Both the position numbers and the translations under genes were made by a program. The notes under the pieces are model-generated. The model was not told the origin of the DNA. It worked only from the letters and a program-made list of their open reading frames with translations, and ran no database searches. Of a stretch of DNA of 64,000 nt, positions 43,551 to 53,783 are shown piece by piece; position 1 is the stretch's first letter; every line of letters begins with the position of its first letter. Source of the stretch: Spirosoma rigui (GTDB lineage Bacteria > Bacteroidota > Bacteroidia > Cytophagales > Spirosomataceae); NCBI RefSeq assembly GCF_002067135.1, contig NZ_CP020105.1:620001-684000 (forward strand), written 5' to 3'.

Positions 43551-46500
43551 TTATTCTAAAGTAATTTCAAGCGCCAGACCACGCAACTCGTGGACGAGTA
43601 CGTTGAACGACTCCGGAATATTCGGCTTTGGCAGGTTCTCACCTTTCACGATAGCCTCATATGCTTTGGCACGTCCAACAACGTCATCGGATTTCACGGT
43701 CAGGATCTCCTGCAGGATGTGCGAAGCACCGAACGCTTCGAGCGCCCAAACCTCCATCTCACCGAAGCGCTGGCCACCGAACTGTGCTTTACCACCCAGC
43801 GGCTGCTGCGTAATGAGCGAGTAGGGTCCGATTGAGCGGGCGTGCATCTTGTCATCTACCAAGTGGCCCAGTTTGAGCATATAGATGATACCAACCGTTA
43901 CCGGCTGATCGAAGCGCTCACCCGTCAGACCATTGTAGAGGTAGGTACGGCCAAAAGATGGCAGTCCTGCTTCGTTCAACTCGTCGGCTACCTGCTGTTC
44001 CGTAGCGCCGTCAAAAATTGGCGTAGCGTACTTGCGGTTCAACTTCTGACCAGCCCAGGCCAATACGGTTTCGTAAATCTGACCCAGGTTCATCCGGGAT
44101 GGTACGCCAAGCGGGTTCAGAACGATGTCGACTTTTGTTCCATCTTCGAGGAACGGCATATCTTCATCGCGCACGATCCGGGCTACAACCCCTTTGTTAC
44201 CGTGTCGACCAGCCATTTTATCACCTACTTTCAGCTTACGCTTCTTAGCGATGTATACTTTAGCCAGCTTCACGATGCCTGCGGGCAGTTCATCGCCTAC
44301 TTCCAGGGCAAAACGCTCGCGCTTGAACCGACCGGTGATTTCGCTACGCCGATTGTTGTAATTCTTGATCAGCGAAACAATCATACCGTTCAGCTTCTCA
44401 TCGTCCGTCCACCCTTCCAGGTTCAGGTCAGACAACAAGTTTGCTTCTTCGGGCACAGCGTATGTGCTTTCGTCGCGGTAGTTGTTTTTGTCTGGGAACA
44501 GGTTCTCCGTGATATTCTTGCGGGAGAACTTAACACCTTTACTAACAACTTCATCACCAAATTTGTGCTTGACGCCTTGGGTGGTTTTGCCATCCAGCAA
44601 CGCAACCATCTTGTCGATCATACGAGCCCGGAAGTCGTTCAACTCACGGCCGTACCGCTTCATCAGCACCTTCACTTCGTCTTTGTGCTTACCCCGGTCT
44701 TCCTTGGCCGGACGCGCAAATAACTTCGTGTCGATAACGATACCCTTCAACGATGGCGGTGCTTTCTTCGAAGCATCCTTCACATCACCCGCCTTATCGC
44801 CGAAGATGGCACGCAGCAGTTTCTCTTCCGGTGTTGGATCGCTTTCTCCTTTTGGTGTAATCTTACCAATCAGGATATCGCCTTCTTTCACTTCAGTACC
44901 CACGCGGACGATACCGCTTTCGTCGAGGTTACGAACGGTTTCTTCGCTCACGTTCGGGATCTCAGACGTTAATTCTTCTTCGCCCCGCTTCGTATCACGT
45001 ACTTCCAGTTCAAACTCTTCGATGTGGATCGACGTAAAAATATCTTCGCGCACAACACGCTCCGAGATCACGATAGCATCCTCAAAGTTGTATCCCTGCC
45101 AGGGCATGAAGGCAACCTTCATATTCCGACCCAGTGCCAGTTCTCCAGCCTGCGTAGCATACCCTTCGCAGAGCACATCACCCTTCTTCACCTTCTGGCC
45201 CTTGAGCACCGTTGGCTTGATGTTGATGCAGGTATCCTGGTTGGTCCGACGGAACTTGATGAGGTTGTATACTTTCCGGTCTTCATCGAATGAGACGGCC
45301 AGCTGATCGTCATCAAGGGTATACCGAACAATGATTTTTGTAGAGTCAACAAACTCAACAGTACCATCGGCTTCGGCAATAACCAGCGTGCGGGAATCGA
45401 CAGCCACACGACCTTCCAGACCCGTACCCACGATGGGAGCTTCGGGACGGAGGAGCGGTACGGCCTGACGCTGCATGTTCGAACCCATCAGGGCACGGTT
45501 AGCATCGTCATGCTCCAGGAACGGAATCATAGACGCAGCCACCGATACGATCTGGTTCGGGGCAATGTCCATGAACGTTACGTTCTGTGGCTCGGCAATC
45601 GGGAAGTCACCTTCAAAACGGGCTTTCAGCTTCTCGACCATAAAGTTTCCTTTTTTGTCGATACCAGCGTTGGCCTGGGCAATATAGTGAGTGTCTTCTT
45701 CTTCCGCCGTGAGGTACATCACCGGCTTATCCATCGACACCTTACCGTTTTCAATGATCCGGTAAGGCGTTTCAATGAAGCCCATGCTGTTGATCTTCGC
45801 GTATACGCAAAGCGACGAAATCAGACCGATGTTCGGGCCTTCCGGGGTTTCGATGGTACACAACCGACCGTAGTGGGTGTAGTGTACGTCACGAACCTCA
45901 AAACCGGCCCGCTCCCGTGACAGACCACCGGGTCCGAGTGCCGACATACGACGCTTGTGCGTCACTTCGGCCAGCGGGTTAGTCTGGTCCATGAACTGCG
46001 ACAACTGATTCGTTCCGAAGAACGAATTAATCACCGACGACAGCGTCCGGGCATTGATCAGGTCAACGGGTTTGAAATCTTCGTTGTCCCGTACGTTCAT
46101 CCGTTCTTTGATAGTCCGGGCCATACGGGCCAGACCTACGCCAAACTGCGAATACAATTGCTCCCCTACCGTCCGGACACGCCGGTTACTCAGGTGGTCA
46201 ATATCATCGACGACGGCTTTCGAGTTGATCAGACCAATCAGGTACTTCACGATACACACAATGTCCAGTGTGGTCAGTACCTTCATCTCCGACGAGATTT
46301 CAAGCCCCAGTTTCTTGTTGATCCGGTACCGGCCTACATCGCCGAGATCATAGCGCTTATCCGAGAAGAACAGGCTCTGGATGATCTCGCGCGCTGCTTG
46401 CTCATCCGGTGCATCAGCGTTCCGCAGTTGCCGATAGATTTGCTCAACAGCCTCTTTTTCCGAGTTCGAGCTATCCTTCTGCAACGTATTGTAGATGATG

Positions 46501-47420
46501 TTGTAATCGGCCATGTTCATGTCTTCCTTATGAAGGATGACCGACTTCTGCCCCGATTCCGTAATAACATCAATATCTTCTGCCTTGATGGCCGAGTCGC
46601 GCTCCAGCAGCACTTCATTACGACTGATGGATACAACCTCGCCCGTATCTTCATCAACGAAGTCTTCCGTCCAGGTCTTTAATACCCGGGCAGCCAGACG
46701 ACGGCCGATGGCTTTTTTCAGGTTGGCAGGCGTTGCCGGAACTTCTTCCGACAGGCCGAACAGATCAAGGATGTCTTTATCTGAACCAAACCCAATGGCG
46801 CGCAACAGCGTTGTGACCGGGAATTTCTTTTTCCGGTCGATGTATGCGTACATGACGTTGTTAACGTCCGTCGAGAACTCGATCCACGAGCCCTTAAACG
46901 GAATAATCCGCGCCGAGTACAGTTTAGTACCGTTTGTGTGCTTGCTCATGGAGAAGAACACACCCGGCGAACGGTGCAATTGAGAAACAATCACCCGCTC
47001 AGCACCGTTGATGACAAACGAGCCTTTCTCGGTCATGTACGGTATGTTCCCCAGGAATACCTCCTGCTCAATCGTTTCAAAGTCCTCGTTGTCGGGGTCA
47101 TTGTTCGAAAGCCGCAGTTTTGCCTTCAGGGGTACTGAATAGGTCAAACCCCGATCAATGGACTCATCGACGGAGTACTTGGGGGGATCGACCAGATAAT
47201 CGATGAACTCCAGTTTGAAATTCTCCCGGGAGTCGGAAATTGGGAAGTTTTCCTGAAAAACCTTGAACAGGCCTTCTTCCGACCGCTGGTTGGAAGGGGT
47301 ATCAAGCTGGAAAAAATCTTTGAAGGATTTTACTTGAATATCCAGAAAGTCAGGATACCCAATCACTGGCTGAATCGTCGCAAAATTTTTGCGCGTACTG
47401 ATTTTCGCGTTTGTAGCCAA
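43551..47420 (-). CDS. rpoB: DNA-directed RNA polymerase subunit beta
   Basis: The 1289-residue protein carries the rifampicin-site region [20 protein letters not shown] followed by SALGPGGL, with the usual Asp, His and Ser residues, so it is expected to be rifampicin-sensitive type. KPMYDG-like segments, [10 protein letters not shown] and the C-terminal [14 protein letters not shown] are present. It lies between rplL (250 nt upstream) and rpoC. Confidence 0.97.
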   Translation of the reverse strand: MATNAKISTRKNFATIQPVIGYPDFLDIQVKSFKDFFQLDTPSNQRSEEGLFKVFQENFPISDSRENFKLEFIDYLVDPPKYSVDESIDRGLTYSVPLKAKLRLSNNDPDNEDFETIEQEVFLGNIPYMTEKGSFVINGAERVIVSQLHRSPGVFFSMSKHTNGTKLYSARIIPFKGSWIEFSTDVNNVMYAYIDRKKKFPVTTLLRAIGFGSDKDILDLFGLSEEVPATPANLKKAIGRRLAARVLKTWTEDFVDEDTGEVVSISRNEVLLERDSAIKAEDIDVITESGQKSVILHKEDMNMADYNIIYNTLQKDSSNSEKEAVEQIYRQLRNADAPDEQAAREIIQSLFFSDKRYDLGDVGRYRINKKLGLEISSEMKVLTTLDIVCIVKYLIGLINSKAVVDDIDHLSNRRVRTVGEQLYSQFGVGLARMARTIKERMNVRDNEDFKPVDLINARTLSSVINSFFGTNQLSQFMDQTNPLAEVTHKRRMSALGPGGLSRERAGFEVRDVHYTHYGRLCTIETPEGPNIGLISSLCVYAKINSMGFIETPYRIIENGKVSMDKPVMYLTAEEEDTHYIAQANAGIDKKGNFMVEKLKARFEGDFPIAEPQNVTFMDIAPNQIVSVAASMIPFLEHDDANRALMGSNMQRQAVPLLRPEAPIVGTGLEGRVAVDSRTLVIAEADGTVEFVDSTKIIVRYTLDDDQLAVSFDEDRKVYNLIKFRRTNQDTCINIKPTVLKGQKVKKGDVLCEGYATQAGELALGRNMKVAFMPWQGYNFEDAIVISERVVREDIFTSIHIEEFELEVRDTKRGEEELTSEIPNVSEETVRNLDESGIVRVGTEVKEGDILIGKITPKGESDPTPEEKLLRAIFGDKAGDVKDASKKAPPSLKGIVIDTKLFARPAKEDRGKHKDEVKVLMKRYGRELNDFRARMIDKMVALLDGKTTQGVKHKFGDEVVSKGVKFSRKNITENLFPDKNNYRDESTYAVPEEANLLSDLNLEGWTDDEKLNGMIVSLIKNYNNRRSEITGRFKRERFALEVGDELPAGIVKLAKVYIAKKRKLKVGDKMAGRHGNKGVVARIVRDEDMPFLEDGTKVDIVLNPLGVPSRMNLGQIYETVLAWAGQKLNRKYATPIFDGATEQQVADELNEAGLPSFGRTYLYNGLTGERFDQPVTVGIIYMLKLGHLVDDKMHARSIGPYSLITQQPLGGKAQFGGQRFGEMEVWALEAFGASHILQEILTVKSDDVVGRAKAYEAIVKGENLPKPNIPESFNVLVHELRGLALEITLE

Positions 47421-47610
47421 GATTGTGTTTCGTTTAGTTGCGTAACCGGTTCTCTATGAGTACATTGCGAGGATTTGCAATGGTGCTCGAACTAAGCGGT
47501 CATTCAGGCTCCGGGCGTCACCCGACCCGTGGAGCGTAAATAGACAACGTAAGCCAATACGAATAAGTTTGTCTTTTGCAAGGGCATAGACAAAAAAGTC
47601 TCCAAACAGG

Positions 47611-47632
47611 AAAAGACCAGACGATGGTCTGG
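47611..47632 (-). terminator. Attenuator-like hairpin between rplL and rpoB
   Basis: On the minus strand CCAGAC and GTCTGG (47617-47632, 4-nt loop) form a 6-bp stem followed by TCTTTT (T run at 47611-47614). A competing 6-bp stem (47614-47619 with 47625-47630) overlaps it. The position matches the partial terminator known between rplL and rpoB in other bacteria. Confidence 0.5.
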
Positions 47633-47670
47633 CCTCCCCTGCCTGGAGCGATATACAGAAAAACGTGTGC

Positions 47671-48054
47671 TTACTTAACTTCTACTTCAGCACCAGCTTC
47701 TTCAAGTTGTTTGCGCAGGCCTTCAGCCTCGTCTTTGCTAACACCTTCTTTCACCGGCTTCGGTGCAGTGTCAACTAATTCTTTGGCTTCTTTCAGACCC
47801 AGGCCTGTCAGATCTTTCACCAGTTTCACTACGGCCAGTTTAGCAGCACCAGCTGACTTCAGAACCACGTCGAATGATGTCTTTTCAGCAGCAGCTGCTG
47901 GTGCATCAGCACCACCGCCACCACCGGCCATCATTACAGGAGCCGCAGCAGCCGGCTCAATGCCATACTCGTCCTTCAGGATCGTAGCAAGTTCATTAAC
48001 TTCTTTAACCGTCAGGCTTACAAGCTGCTCAGCGAACGCTTTCAAATCTGCCAT
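47671..48054 (-). CDS. rplL: 50S ribosomal protein L7/L12
   Basis: The 127-residue protein has an N-terminal dimerisation helix ([23 protein letters not shown]), an Ala/Gly/Pro-rich hinge ([14 protein letters not shown]) and the C-terminal domain with [12 protein letters not shown] and [12 protein letters not shown]. Multiple copies form the stalk that recruits translation factors. The ATG at 48052-48054 is used; upstream residues are not ribosomal. It lies 99 nt behind rplJ. Confidence 0.95.
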   Translation of the reverse strand: MADLKAFAEQLVSLTVKEVNELATILKDEYGIEPAAAAPVMMAGGGGGADAPAAAAEKTSFDVVLKSAGAAKLAVVKLVKDLTGLGLKEAKELVDTAPKPVKEGVSKDEAEGLRKQLEEAGAEVEVK

Positions 48055-48153
48055 TTTAGTATTCTTATTTGATTGTGATACAATTGGATGGAGTGCCGAC
48101 ATCTTGTCCACACTTAATAATTTATCGGATGAACAGACCAGCTGTTCGGGTTA

Positions 48154-48684
48154 CTAAGCTTCCTCGCGCTCCGACAGCGTTTTGAGAATGCCGGCCAGTT
48201 TGTTGCCACCACCCTGCAACGCCGAGATGACGTTTTTCGCAGGCGACTGCAACAGGCCAATGATTTCGCCGATCAGCTCTTCGCGGCTCTTCAGCGCGAT
48301 GAGCGTGTCGAGTTGGTCCGCACCAATGAACAGGCTGCTGTCGATCGACGCACCTTTCAGTTGGAGTTTATCACTCGTCTTGCGAAACTCTTTAATCAGT
48401 TTTGCGGGAGCCTTGCCATTGCTGGGGTGAAACATCACCGCCGACTGGCCCTGCAGTACTGTATCGTTGAAGGGAGAGAAATCCGCTTCGAGGGTTTCGA
48501 GTGCTTTTTTGATGAAGGTATTCTTCACCACTTTGTACTCGATGCCCCGCTCAAAACACATCCGACGGAGGTTGTTTGTTTCAGCAACCGTCATGCCATT
48601 GGCTTCCGTGATGTAGAAGAAGGGAATTGACTGGAACTTGCCGGTCAACTCTTCAATCATTGCTCCTTTTTCGTCGCGTTTCAT
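48154..48684 (-). CDS. rplJ: 50S ribosomal protein L10
   Basis: The 176-residue protein begins MKRDEKGAMIEELTGKFQ and contains SVMF-like and AGILKTLSEREEA segments of L10, which anchors L7/L12 dimers to the stalk base. It lies 3 nt behind rplA and 99 nt before rplL, in the conserved order. Confidence 0.94.
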   Translation of the reverse strand: MKRDEKGAMIEELTGKFQSIPFFYITEANGMTVAETNNLRRMCFERGIEYKVVKNTFIKKALETLEADFSPFNDTVLQGQSAVMFHPSNGKAPAKLIKEFRKTSDKLQLKGASIDSSLFIGADQLDTLIALKSREELIGEIIGLLQSPAKNVISALQGGGNKLAGILKTLSEREEA

Positions 48685-48687
48685 GGC

Positions 48688-49386
48688 TTAAATACCGGCT
48701 ACTGTGCCTTTGTCGATGGTTACTCCCGGACTCATTGTGCTCGACAGGTAGATCGTTTTCACGTACGTACCTTTAGCCGAAGACGGCTTCAGACGCATCA
48801 GCGTAGCGATTACTTCCTGCGCGTTTTCAACCAGTTTATCCGGCGTGAACGATACTTTACCAATACTGGTATGAATGATCCCCGTCTTATCAACTTTAAA
48901 GTCAATTTTACCGGCTTTCACCTCACGAACGGCCTTCCCTACTTCGGGCGTAACGGTGCCTGATTTTGGGTTTGGCATCAGACCACGGGGACCCAGCACT
49001 TTACCCAGACGACCAACTTTAGCCATAACGTTCGGCATCGTAATGATTACGTCGATGTCCGTCCAGCCTTGTTCGATCTTCTGAATGTAGTCATCCAGCC
49101 CCACGTAATCGGCACCAGCCTCTTTCGCTTCGTTTTCCTTGTCCGGCGTGCAAAGCACCAGAACGCGAACCGTTTTACCCGTACCATGTGGCAACGTAGC
49201 AACGCCACGAACCATCTGGTCGGCTTTACGCGGATCAACGCCTAACCGAACGTCAATATCCACGGAAGCATCGAACTTCGTGTACGAAATCTCCTTCAGG
49301 ATCTCGGCTGCCTGCGCAAGCGAGTATTCCTTAGCAGCATCGTACTTCGACTGAGCTTCCTTTTGTTTTTTCGTTAACTTAGCCAT
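48688..49386 (-). CDS. rplA: 50S ribosomal protein L1
   Basis: The 232-residue protein starts [16 protein letters not shown] and contains [41 protein letters not shown] and TKIGKVSFT-like features of L1 ([11 protein letters not shown] is diagnostic). L1 forms the mobile stalk and can repress its own mRNA. The ATG at 49384-49386 fits the family start. It is 25 nt behind rplK. Confidence 0.95.
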   Translation of the reverse strand: MAKLTKKQKEAQSKYDAAKEYSLAQAAEILKEISYTKFDASVDIDVRLGVDPRKADQMVRGVATLPHGTGKTVRVLVLCTPDKENEAKEAGADYVGLDDYIQKIEQGWTDIDVIITMPNVMAKVGRLGKVLGPRGLMPNPKSGTVTPEVGKAVREVKAGKIDFKVDKTGIIHTSIGKVSFTPDKLVENAQEVIATLMRLKPSSAKGTYVKTIYLSSTMSPGVTIDKGTVAGI

Positions 49387-49411
49387 GTTTTTTTTTGCCT
49401 CGGCAAGTCTA

Positions 49412-49855
49412 TTAGTTCTCGAATGGCGCTGCACCCGTCACCGTGATTCCCATGCTGCGGGCTGTACCAGCCACCTGCTTCATTGCTGACTCAACCGTGA
49501 AAGCATTCAGATCGGGCATCTTCGTTTCCGCGATAGTCCGAATTTGATCCCACGATACGGTGCCAACTTTGTTCCGGTTTGGTTGAGCGGAGCCGCCTTT
49601 CAGCTTAGCCGCTTCCATCAGCAGAATCGGTGCGGGCGGGGTCTTAATTACGAAATCGAAGGACTTGTCCTTGTAGTACGTAATCAGAACCGGCAATACC
49701 GTACCCATTTTATCCTGCGTACGGCCGTTGAACTGCTTGCAGAATTCCATGATATTCAAACCCTTGGAACCCAATGCCGGACCGATAGGAGGTGAGGGGT
49801 TGGCTTGCCCGCCTTTGACTTGCAGCTTTACGTAGCCACCTACTTCTTTTGCCAT
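49412..49855 (-). CDS. rplK: 50S ribosomal protein L11
   Basis: The 147-residue protein has [20 protein letters not shown], the conserved N-terminal thiostrepton-region signature, and the C-terminal rRNA-binding domain ending MGITV. L11 participates in GTPase-centre function. It lies 152 nt behind nusG. Confidence 0.96.
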   Translation of the reverse strand: MAKEVGGYVKLQVKGGQANPSPPIGPALGSKGLNIMEFCKQFNGRTQDKMGTVLPVLITYYKDKSFDFVIKTPPAPILLMEAAKLKGGSAQPNRNKVGTVSWDQIRTIAETKMPDLNAFTVESAMKQVAGTARSMGITVTGAAPFEN

Positions 49856-50007
49856 TGTCTTGATTAATTTGCGATTGCTAACTCCTGCCCTCTGGATGAT
49901 CCGTCACATTCACATTCCAGCGGCATCGGTATCAATCCACTTGTTGTGGCCGTTTGTCTCCTGAGGGAAGCATGAGACGCCCGACCGATTGGAAAGTTAG
50001 GTTGCCC

Positions 50008-50568
50008 TTAGCTCTCCTTCTCCACTTGCGCGTAACTGAGTTCTACCGGAGTATTCCGGCCAAATATTTTTACGACGACGTTCAGTTTCTTCCGGTCGTC
50101 AAAAACTTCTTCTACTGTGCCGATGAAGCCGCCGAAGGGACCATCAACAACTTTAACTGATTCACCCCGGATATAGGCAACGGTGCTGGCAGCTACTTCC
50201 TGCGTTTCCTCTTCTACCTTACCCAGAATACGATTTACTTCAGCTTCCCGCAGCGGAACCGGTACTTTTGACGTAGTTCCTGCTTGCGAATTACCTAGGA
50301 AACCTAACACACCCGGCATGTTCAGGATCATGTCAAGGGCACGATTATTACCGAGATCAGCCGAAATCAGGATATAACCGGGAAAGAATGATTTTTCCCG
50401 AACACGCTTCTTACCGTTGCGCATTTCGTATACCTTCTCCGCCGGAATAAGAACCTGCGGAATAACTTCATCTAACTTTTGCCGGATAATCTCGTTATCG
50501 AGGTAGGATTTGATCTTCTTCTCCTGTCCCGACACCGCCCGAATGACGTACCACTGTATGCCGCTCAT
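50008..50568 (-). CDS. nusG: Transcription termination/antitermination protein NusG
   Basis: The 186-residue protein has the NGN domain (MSGIQWYVIRAVSGQEKKIK, FFPGYILI, MPGVLGFLG) and a C-terminal KOW domain with VKVVDGPFGGFIGTVEEV. It links RNA polymerase to ribosome or Rho. It follows secE by 91 nt and precedes rplK. Confidence 0.95.
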   Translation of the reverse strand: MSGIQWYVIRAVSGQEKKIKSYLDNEIIRQKLDEVIPQVLIPAEKVYEMRNGKKRVREKSFFPGYILISADLGNNRALDMILNMPGVLGFLGNSQAGTTSKVPVPLREAEVNRILGKVEEETQEVAASTVAYIRGESVKVVDGPFGGFIGTVEEVFDDRKKLNVVVKIFGRNTPVELSYAQVEKES

Positions 50569-50659
50569 ATTTTTTCAAGTTTTTAAGTGCCTGGTAGCCG
50601 TGTACCCGTTTGACCCAAGTCTCCGTATAACGTTCTTGCCAGCCGACTCAAACACCAAA

Positions 50660-50851
50660 TCAGAAGGACTGATAAAAAGCGTTCAGTCCATTCTCAAACA
50701 CCAAATCGATTAACCCCACCAACAGCGCAAAAATCAGCGAGGCTACCAGTACCAGGGTTGAGCTGGATTGCAGATCGCTGAATTTAGGCCAGGTAACGTT
50801 ATGCTGAACTTCCTCCCAGGAGGCTTTCAGAAACGAAATAAACTTGTCCAT
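50660..50851 (-). CDS. secE: Preprotein translocase subunit SecE
   Basis: The 63-residue protein has a short amphipathic N-terminal helix with the SecE motif (NVTWPKFSDLQSSST) and a single C-terminal transmembrane helix (LVLVASLIFALLVGLIDLVF). It is part of the SecYEG channel. It is preceded by tRNA-Trp and followed by nusG. Confidence 0.92.
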   Translation of the reverse strand: MDKFISFLKASWEEVQHNVTWPKFSDLQSSSTLVLVASLIFALLVGLIDLVFENGLNAFYQSF

Positions 50852-50868
50852 TGTGCGTAAGGGATTTG

Positions 50869-50939
50869 CACGGGTGGAGAGATTCGAACTCCCATCAACG
50901 GTTTTGGAGACCGCTATTCTACCCTTGAACTACACCCGT
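50869..50939 (-). tRNA. tRNA-Trp (CCA)
   Basis: The minus-strand sequence folds into a 71-nt tRNA with acceptor stem ACGGGTG/CACCCGT, anticodon loop CTCCAAA (anticodon CCA) and T-loop TTCGAAT. The discriminator is G, as expected for Trp. No CCA tail is encoded. It lies between tuf and secE. Confidence 0.95.
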
Positions 50940-51047
50940 GTATGTTATTAGACAAGAAACGCCGGAGTTGGATATAACGATCATGTCGACAACTGACCGC
51001 TCTGTCTAACACCCAGCGTCTTAAGTCTTTACTCCGATTTCGGACTG

Positions 51048-51076
51048 CAAAAGTACGAAATAATCTCAAAAAACAA
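51048..51076 (-). promoter_or_regulatory. Promoter of tRNA-Trp-secE-nusG, inside the tuf terminator
   Basis: On the minus strand TTG (51074-51076) is followed after 18 nt by TACTTTTG (51048-51055), a good match to the Bacteroidota consensus. The TTG is part of the stem of the tuf terminator. Confidence 0.6.
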
Positions 51077-51108
51077 GTGCATCTCCGAAGAAATGCACTT
51101 GTTTTGAG
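51065..51108 (-). terminator. Terminator after tuf
   Basis: AACAAGTGCAT (51072-51082) pairs perfectly with ATGCACTTGTT (51093-51103), an 11-bp stem extended by CTC/GAG with a two-base bulge. In transcript direction it is followed by a T run, 9 bp beyond the tuf stop. Confidence 0.75.
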
Positions 51109-51116
51109 TTACTTGC

Positions 51117-52304
51117 TTAATCGAGGATTTCCGTTACCTGACCAGCACCAACGGTACGGCCACCTTCGCGGATAGCGAAACGCAGACCTTTTTCCATGGC
51201 GATTTTGTTGATCAGCGATACATCAATCGTGATGTTATCACCGGGCATTACCATCTCAACGTTCTCGGGCAATACGATCTCACCCGTTACGTCGGTAGTA
51301 CGGAAATAGAACTGAGGGCGGTACTTATTGAAGAACGGCGTGTGACGGCCACCTTCCTCTTTCGAGAGTACATAGATCTCAGCCTTGAAACGTGCGTGTG
51401 GCGTTACAGAACCTGGCTTGCAGATTACCATGCCACGACGAATGTCGGTTTTTTCAATACCGCGGAGCAGAAGACCCACGTTATCACCAGCTTCGCCACG
51501 GTCCAGAATTTTCCGGAACATTTCAACACCAGTCACAACCGACTTCAGGTTTTCAGCACCCATACCGAGGATTTCAACTGGCTCGCCCGAGTTGATGATA
51601 CCCCGTTCAATACGACCCGTTGCTACCGTACCACGACCCGTGATCGAGAATACGTCCTCAACTGGCATCAGGAATGGAAGATCCGTTTGACGAGGAGGCA
51701 GTGGGATGAAATCATCCACGTTCTGCATCAGATCTTCAATGGTAGCTACCCATTTAGCATCGCCGTTCAGACCACCAAGAGCCGAACCTTGAATAACTGG
51801 GATGTTGTCACCGTCGAAGTTGTAGAAGCTTAGGAGTTCGCGGATTTCCATTTCAACGAGTTCCAGCAATTCTGGATCGTCGACCATGTCCACTTTGTTC
51901 ATGAATACAACCAGCTGAGGCACGCCAACCTGGCGGGCGAGCAGGATGTGCTCACGGGTTTGTGGCATTGGGCCATCCGTAGCAGCTACTACGAGGATAG
52001 CACCGTCCATTTGAGCGGCACCCGTTACCATGTTCTTCACATAGTCGGCGTGACCTGGGCAGTCAACGTGCGCATAGTGGCGGTTAGCCGTAGCGTACTC
52101 AACGTGCGATGTATTGATGGTGATACCGCGCTCTTTCTCTTCGGGAGCGTTGTCGATTGAGGAGAAGTCCCGGATTGCGGCTAGACCCTTTTCGGCCAGC
52201 ACTTTCGTAATGGCAGCCGTAAGCGTCGTTTTACCGTGGTCAACGTGACCAATCGTACCGATGTTTACGTGCGGTTTCGAGCGGTCAAAATTCTCTTTTG
52301 CCAT
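51117..52304 (-). CDS. tuf: Elongation factor Tu
   Basis: The 395-residue protein carries the GTPase motifs GHVDHGKT (G1, residues 19-26), DCPGHADY (G3) and NKVDMVDD (G4), and the EF-Tu C-terminal [11 protein letters not shown]. It delivers aminoacyl-tRNA to the ribosome. It is preceded by three tRNA genes on the same strand. Confidence 0.97.
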   Translation of the reverse strand: MAKENFDRSKPHVNIGTIGHVDHGKTTLTAAITKVLAEKGLAAIRDFSSIDNAPEEKERGITINTSHVEYATANRHYAHVDCPGHADYVKNMVTGAAQMDGAILVVAATDGPMPQTREHILLARQVGVPQLVVFMNKVDMVDDPELLELVEMEIRELLSFYNFDGDNIPVIQGSALGGLNGDAKWVATIEDLMQNVDDFIPLPPRQTDLPFLMPVEDVFSITGRGTVATGRIERGIINSGEPVEILGMGAENLKSVVTGVEMFRKILDRGEAGDNVGLLLRGIEKTDIRRGMVICKPGSVTPHARFKAEIYVLSKEEGGRHTPFFNKYRPQFYFRTTDVTGEIVLPENVEMVMPGDNITIDVSLINKIAMEKGLRFAIREGGRTVGAGQVTEILD

Positions 52305-52443
52305 GTTTTTAAAACGCTATTGTGAACTGTTGATTGTTTTTGAATGAACTCGTTAAACGGCAGTTTAGACCCACGAGATCATCCCTTTCGAGATTAGATA
52401 CCGCTGCGGCTAAAACTCAAAAAGACTTCACGAAGAAGTCCTG

Positions 52444-52515
<72 letters not shown>

Positions 52516-52686
52516 TTGTTACACTATTAATGAAAAATGCGCAATGACTAAGGAGCGTTTTACCGCTTTTGTTCATTACACGTAAATCATTCACTCAAAC
52601 AGAAGCAGGCCTCTCTACACGAACGATGAAAATGAACCGGCGTCTTCATCGTACTGCCCAGATCATAAGGCTATGCACAACTGTTG

Positions 52687-52759
52687 AGCGGAAGACGGGT
52701 CTCGAACCCGCAACCTATAGCTTGGAAGGCTATCGCTCTACCAATTGAGCTACTTCCGC
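52687..52759 (-). tRNA. tRNA-Gly (TCC)
   Basis: The 73-nt minus-strand sequence has acceptor stem GCGGAAG/CTTCCGC, anticodon loop CTTCCAA (anticodon TCC) and T-loop TTCGAGA. It lies between tRNA-Tyr and tRNA-Thr. Confidence 0.95.
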
Positions 52760-52773
52760 TTACTTGTTTGTTG

Positions 52774-52856
52774 TGGGGAGTGGAGGATTCGAACCTCCGA
52801 AGGCGTACGCCAGCAGATTTACAGTCTGATCCATTTGGCCACTCTGGAAACTCCCC
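52774..52856 (-). tRNA. tRNA-Tyr (GTA)
   Basis: The 83-nt minus-strand sequence has acceptor stem GGGGAGT/ACTCCCC, anticodon loop CTGTAAA (anticodon GTA), a long variable arm and T-loop TTCGAAT. The discriminator is A, as expected for Tyr. It is the first of the tRNA-tuf run. Confidence 0.95.
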
Positions 52857-52907
52857 GAAAAGTACTTGTAAAGAACGTGTTCCGCCCCCGTTTCGGGTTT
52901 GGAGTTG

Positions 52908-52937
52908 CAAAATTACAAGGTTTTGCGGTGTTGTCAA
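52908..52937 (-). promoter_or_regulatory. Promoter of the tRNA-Tyr-Gly-Thr-tuf operon
   Basis: On the minus strand TTG (52935-52937) is followed after 19 nt by TAATTTTG (52908-52915), a full Bacteroidota consensus. Transcription would start near 52901, 45 nt before tRNA-Tyr. Confidence 0.7.
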
Positions 52938-53085
52938 CATGATGCGTAAAAAAAAGTGAATTAGTTGCGCGATTCCGATGTCTAACACCCACTAATTGCA
53001 TGGCAAAAATGCGAAAATGCTTGATTAGATGCTATTTACGCAACACTTCGGTTTTTCCACATTTTCCGGTGGCATCTCTCGTTCA

Positions 53086-53610
53086 TCACAACAGTTCAGT
53101 CAATTGTTTACCATCCGGATACCGTATATCGCTGATGCGCCACCGTCCTGCCTGCTGTTCCATAGTTACGCGTAGCTCCTGAGGTTTAGCCTTTTGCTCA
53201 AACGTTACGTACACAACGGCCCGGGTTCCGGCAACAGCACCGGGCTCTACCCACATCTTTTTTACCTCCTCGGCCGGGGCCATGAATAATGGATTGTTTT
53301 TGGTACGGTTCAGCTTTCCGGGCTGGCTTGTTGCATCCTGCCAGATCTGGTCAGCCAGCGATTTGGTAAAGAACTGATCGATCAACGCCCGGTCTTTCCG
53401 TTCCAGCAGTGGGTTCTGTTTCTTGCTGTGCTCAAAATACAACGCCCGCACGAGTCGATCGGCAGCCGTGCGGGGTGCATCGGGGCCCGGACGTTTGGCT
53501 AGTATAGCCGCGCTGTCTTCCGCCGGGGCAGCCGCTGCCGTTTCCTGTTTAGGCTTCGTCTGACAGGCTAATGCGGTAATGAGTAGGGCAACACAGAGGA
53601 TTCGTTGCAT
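53086..53610 (-). CDS. Small lipoprotein, DUF3828-like
   Basis: The 174-residue protein has a lipobox ALAC (Cys16). The body contains RALYFEHSKKQNPL, LIDQFFTKSLADQIWQDA and VTMEQQAGRWRISDIRYPDG, resembling DUF3828 (an NTF2-like fold) by memory. The function is unknown. The ATG at 53608-53610 is used; upstream residues lack a signal peptide. It lies 174 bp behind the M13 peptidase gene. Confidence 0.65.
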   Translation of the reverse strand: MQRILCVALLITALACQTKPKQETAAAAPAEDSAAILAKRPGPDAPRTAADRLVRALYFEHSKKQNPLLERKDRALIDQFFTKSLADQIWQDATSQPGKLNRTKNNPLFMAPAEEVKKMWVEPGAVAGTRAVVYVTFEQKAKPQELRVTMEQQAGRWRISDIRYPDGKQLTELL

Positions 53611-53736
53611 GGCTAATAGGGAATGACTGTTTTGTAAGATACAGTTAGCTGTCGCCTGACAAGACTCTACACAAAATCCGGGCTGTCCTAAATCTACCCG
53701 TTGCAGATGAGGACTTTTGCTCGAAAACGCACAAAA

Positions 53737-53765
53737 AAGCCGCACCAGGTTCCCGGATGCGGCTT
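53737..53765 (-). terminator. Terminator after the M13 peptidase gene
   Basis: AAGCCGCA (53737-53744) pairs with TGCGGCTT (53758-53765), followed in transcript direction by a run of T. It begins about 18 nt past the M13 stop. Confidence 0.7.
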
Positions 53766-53783
53766 CTTATAAAGCAGGCTCAA

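Noticed and set aside
45957..46682. Plus-strand open frame of 241 codons over rpoB
   Set aside because: Antisense to a highly conserved part of rpoB; open frames opposite conserved GC-balanced genes are common.
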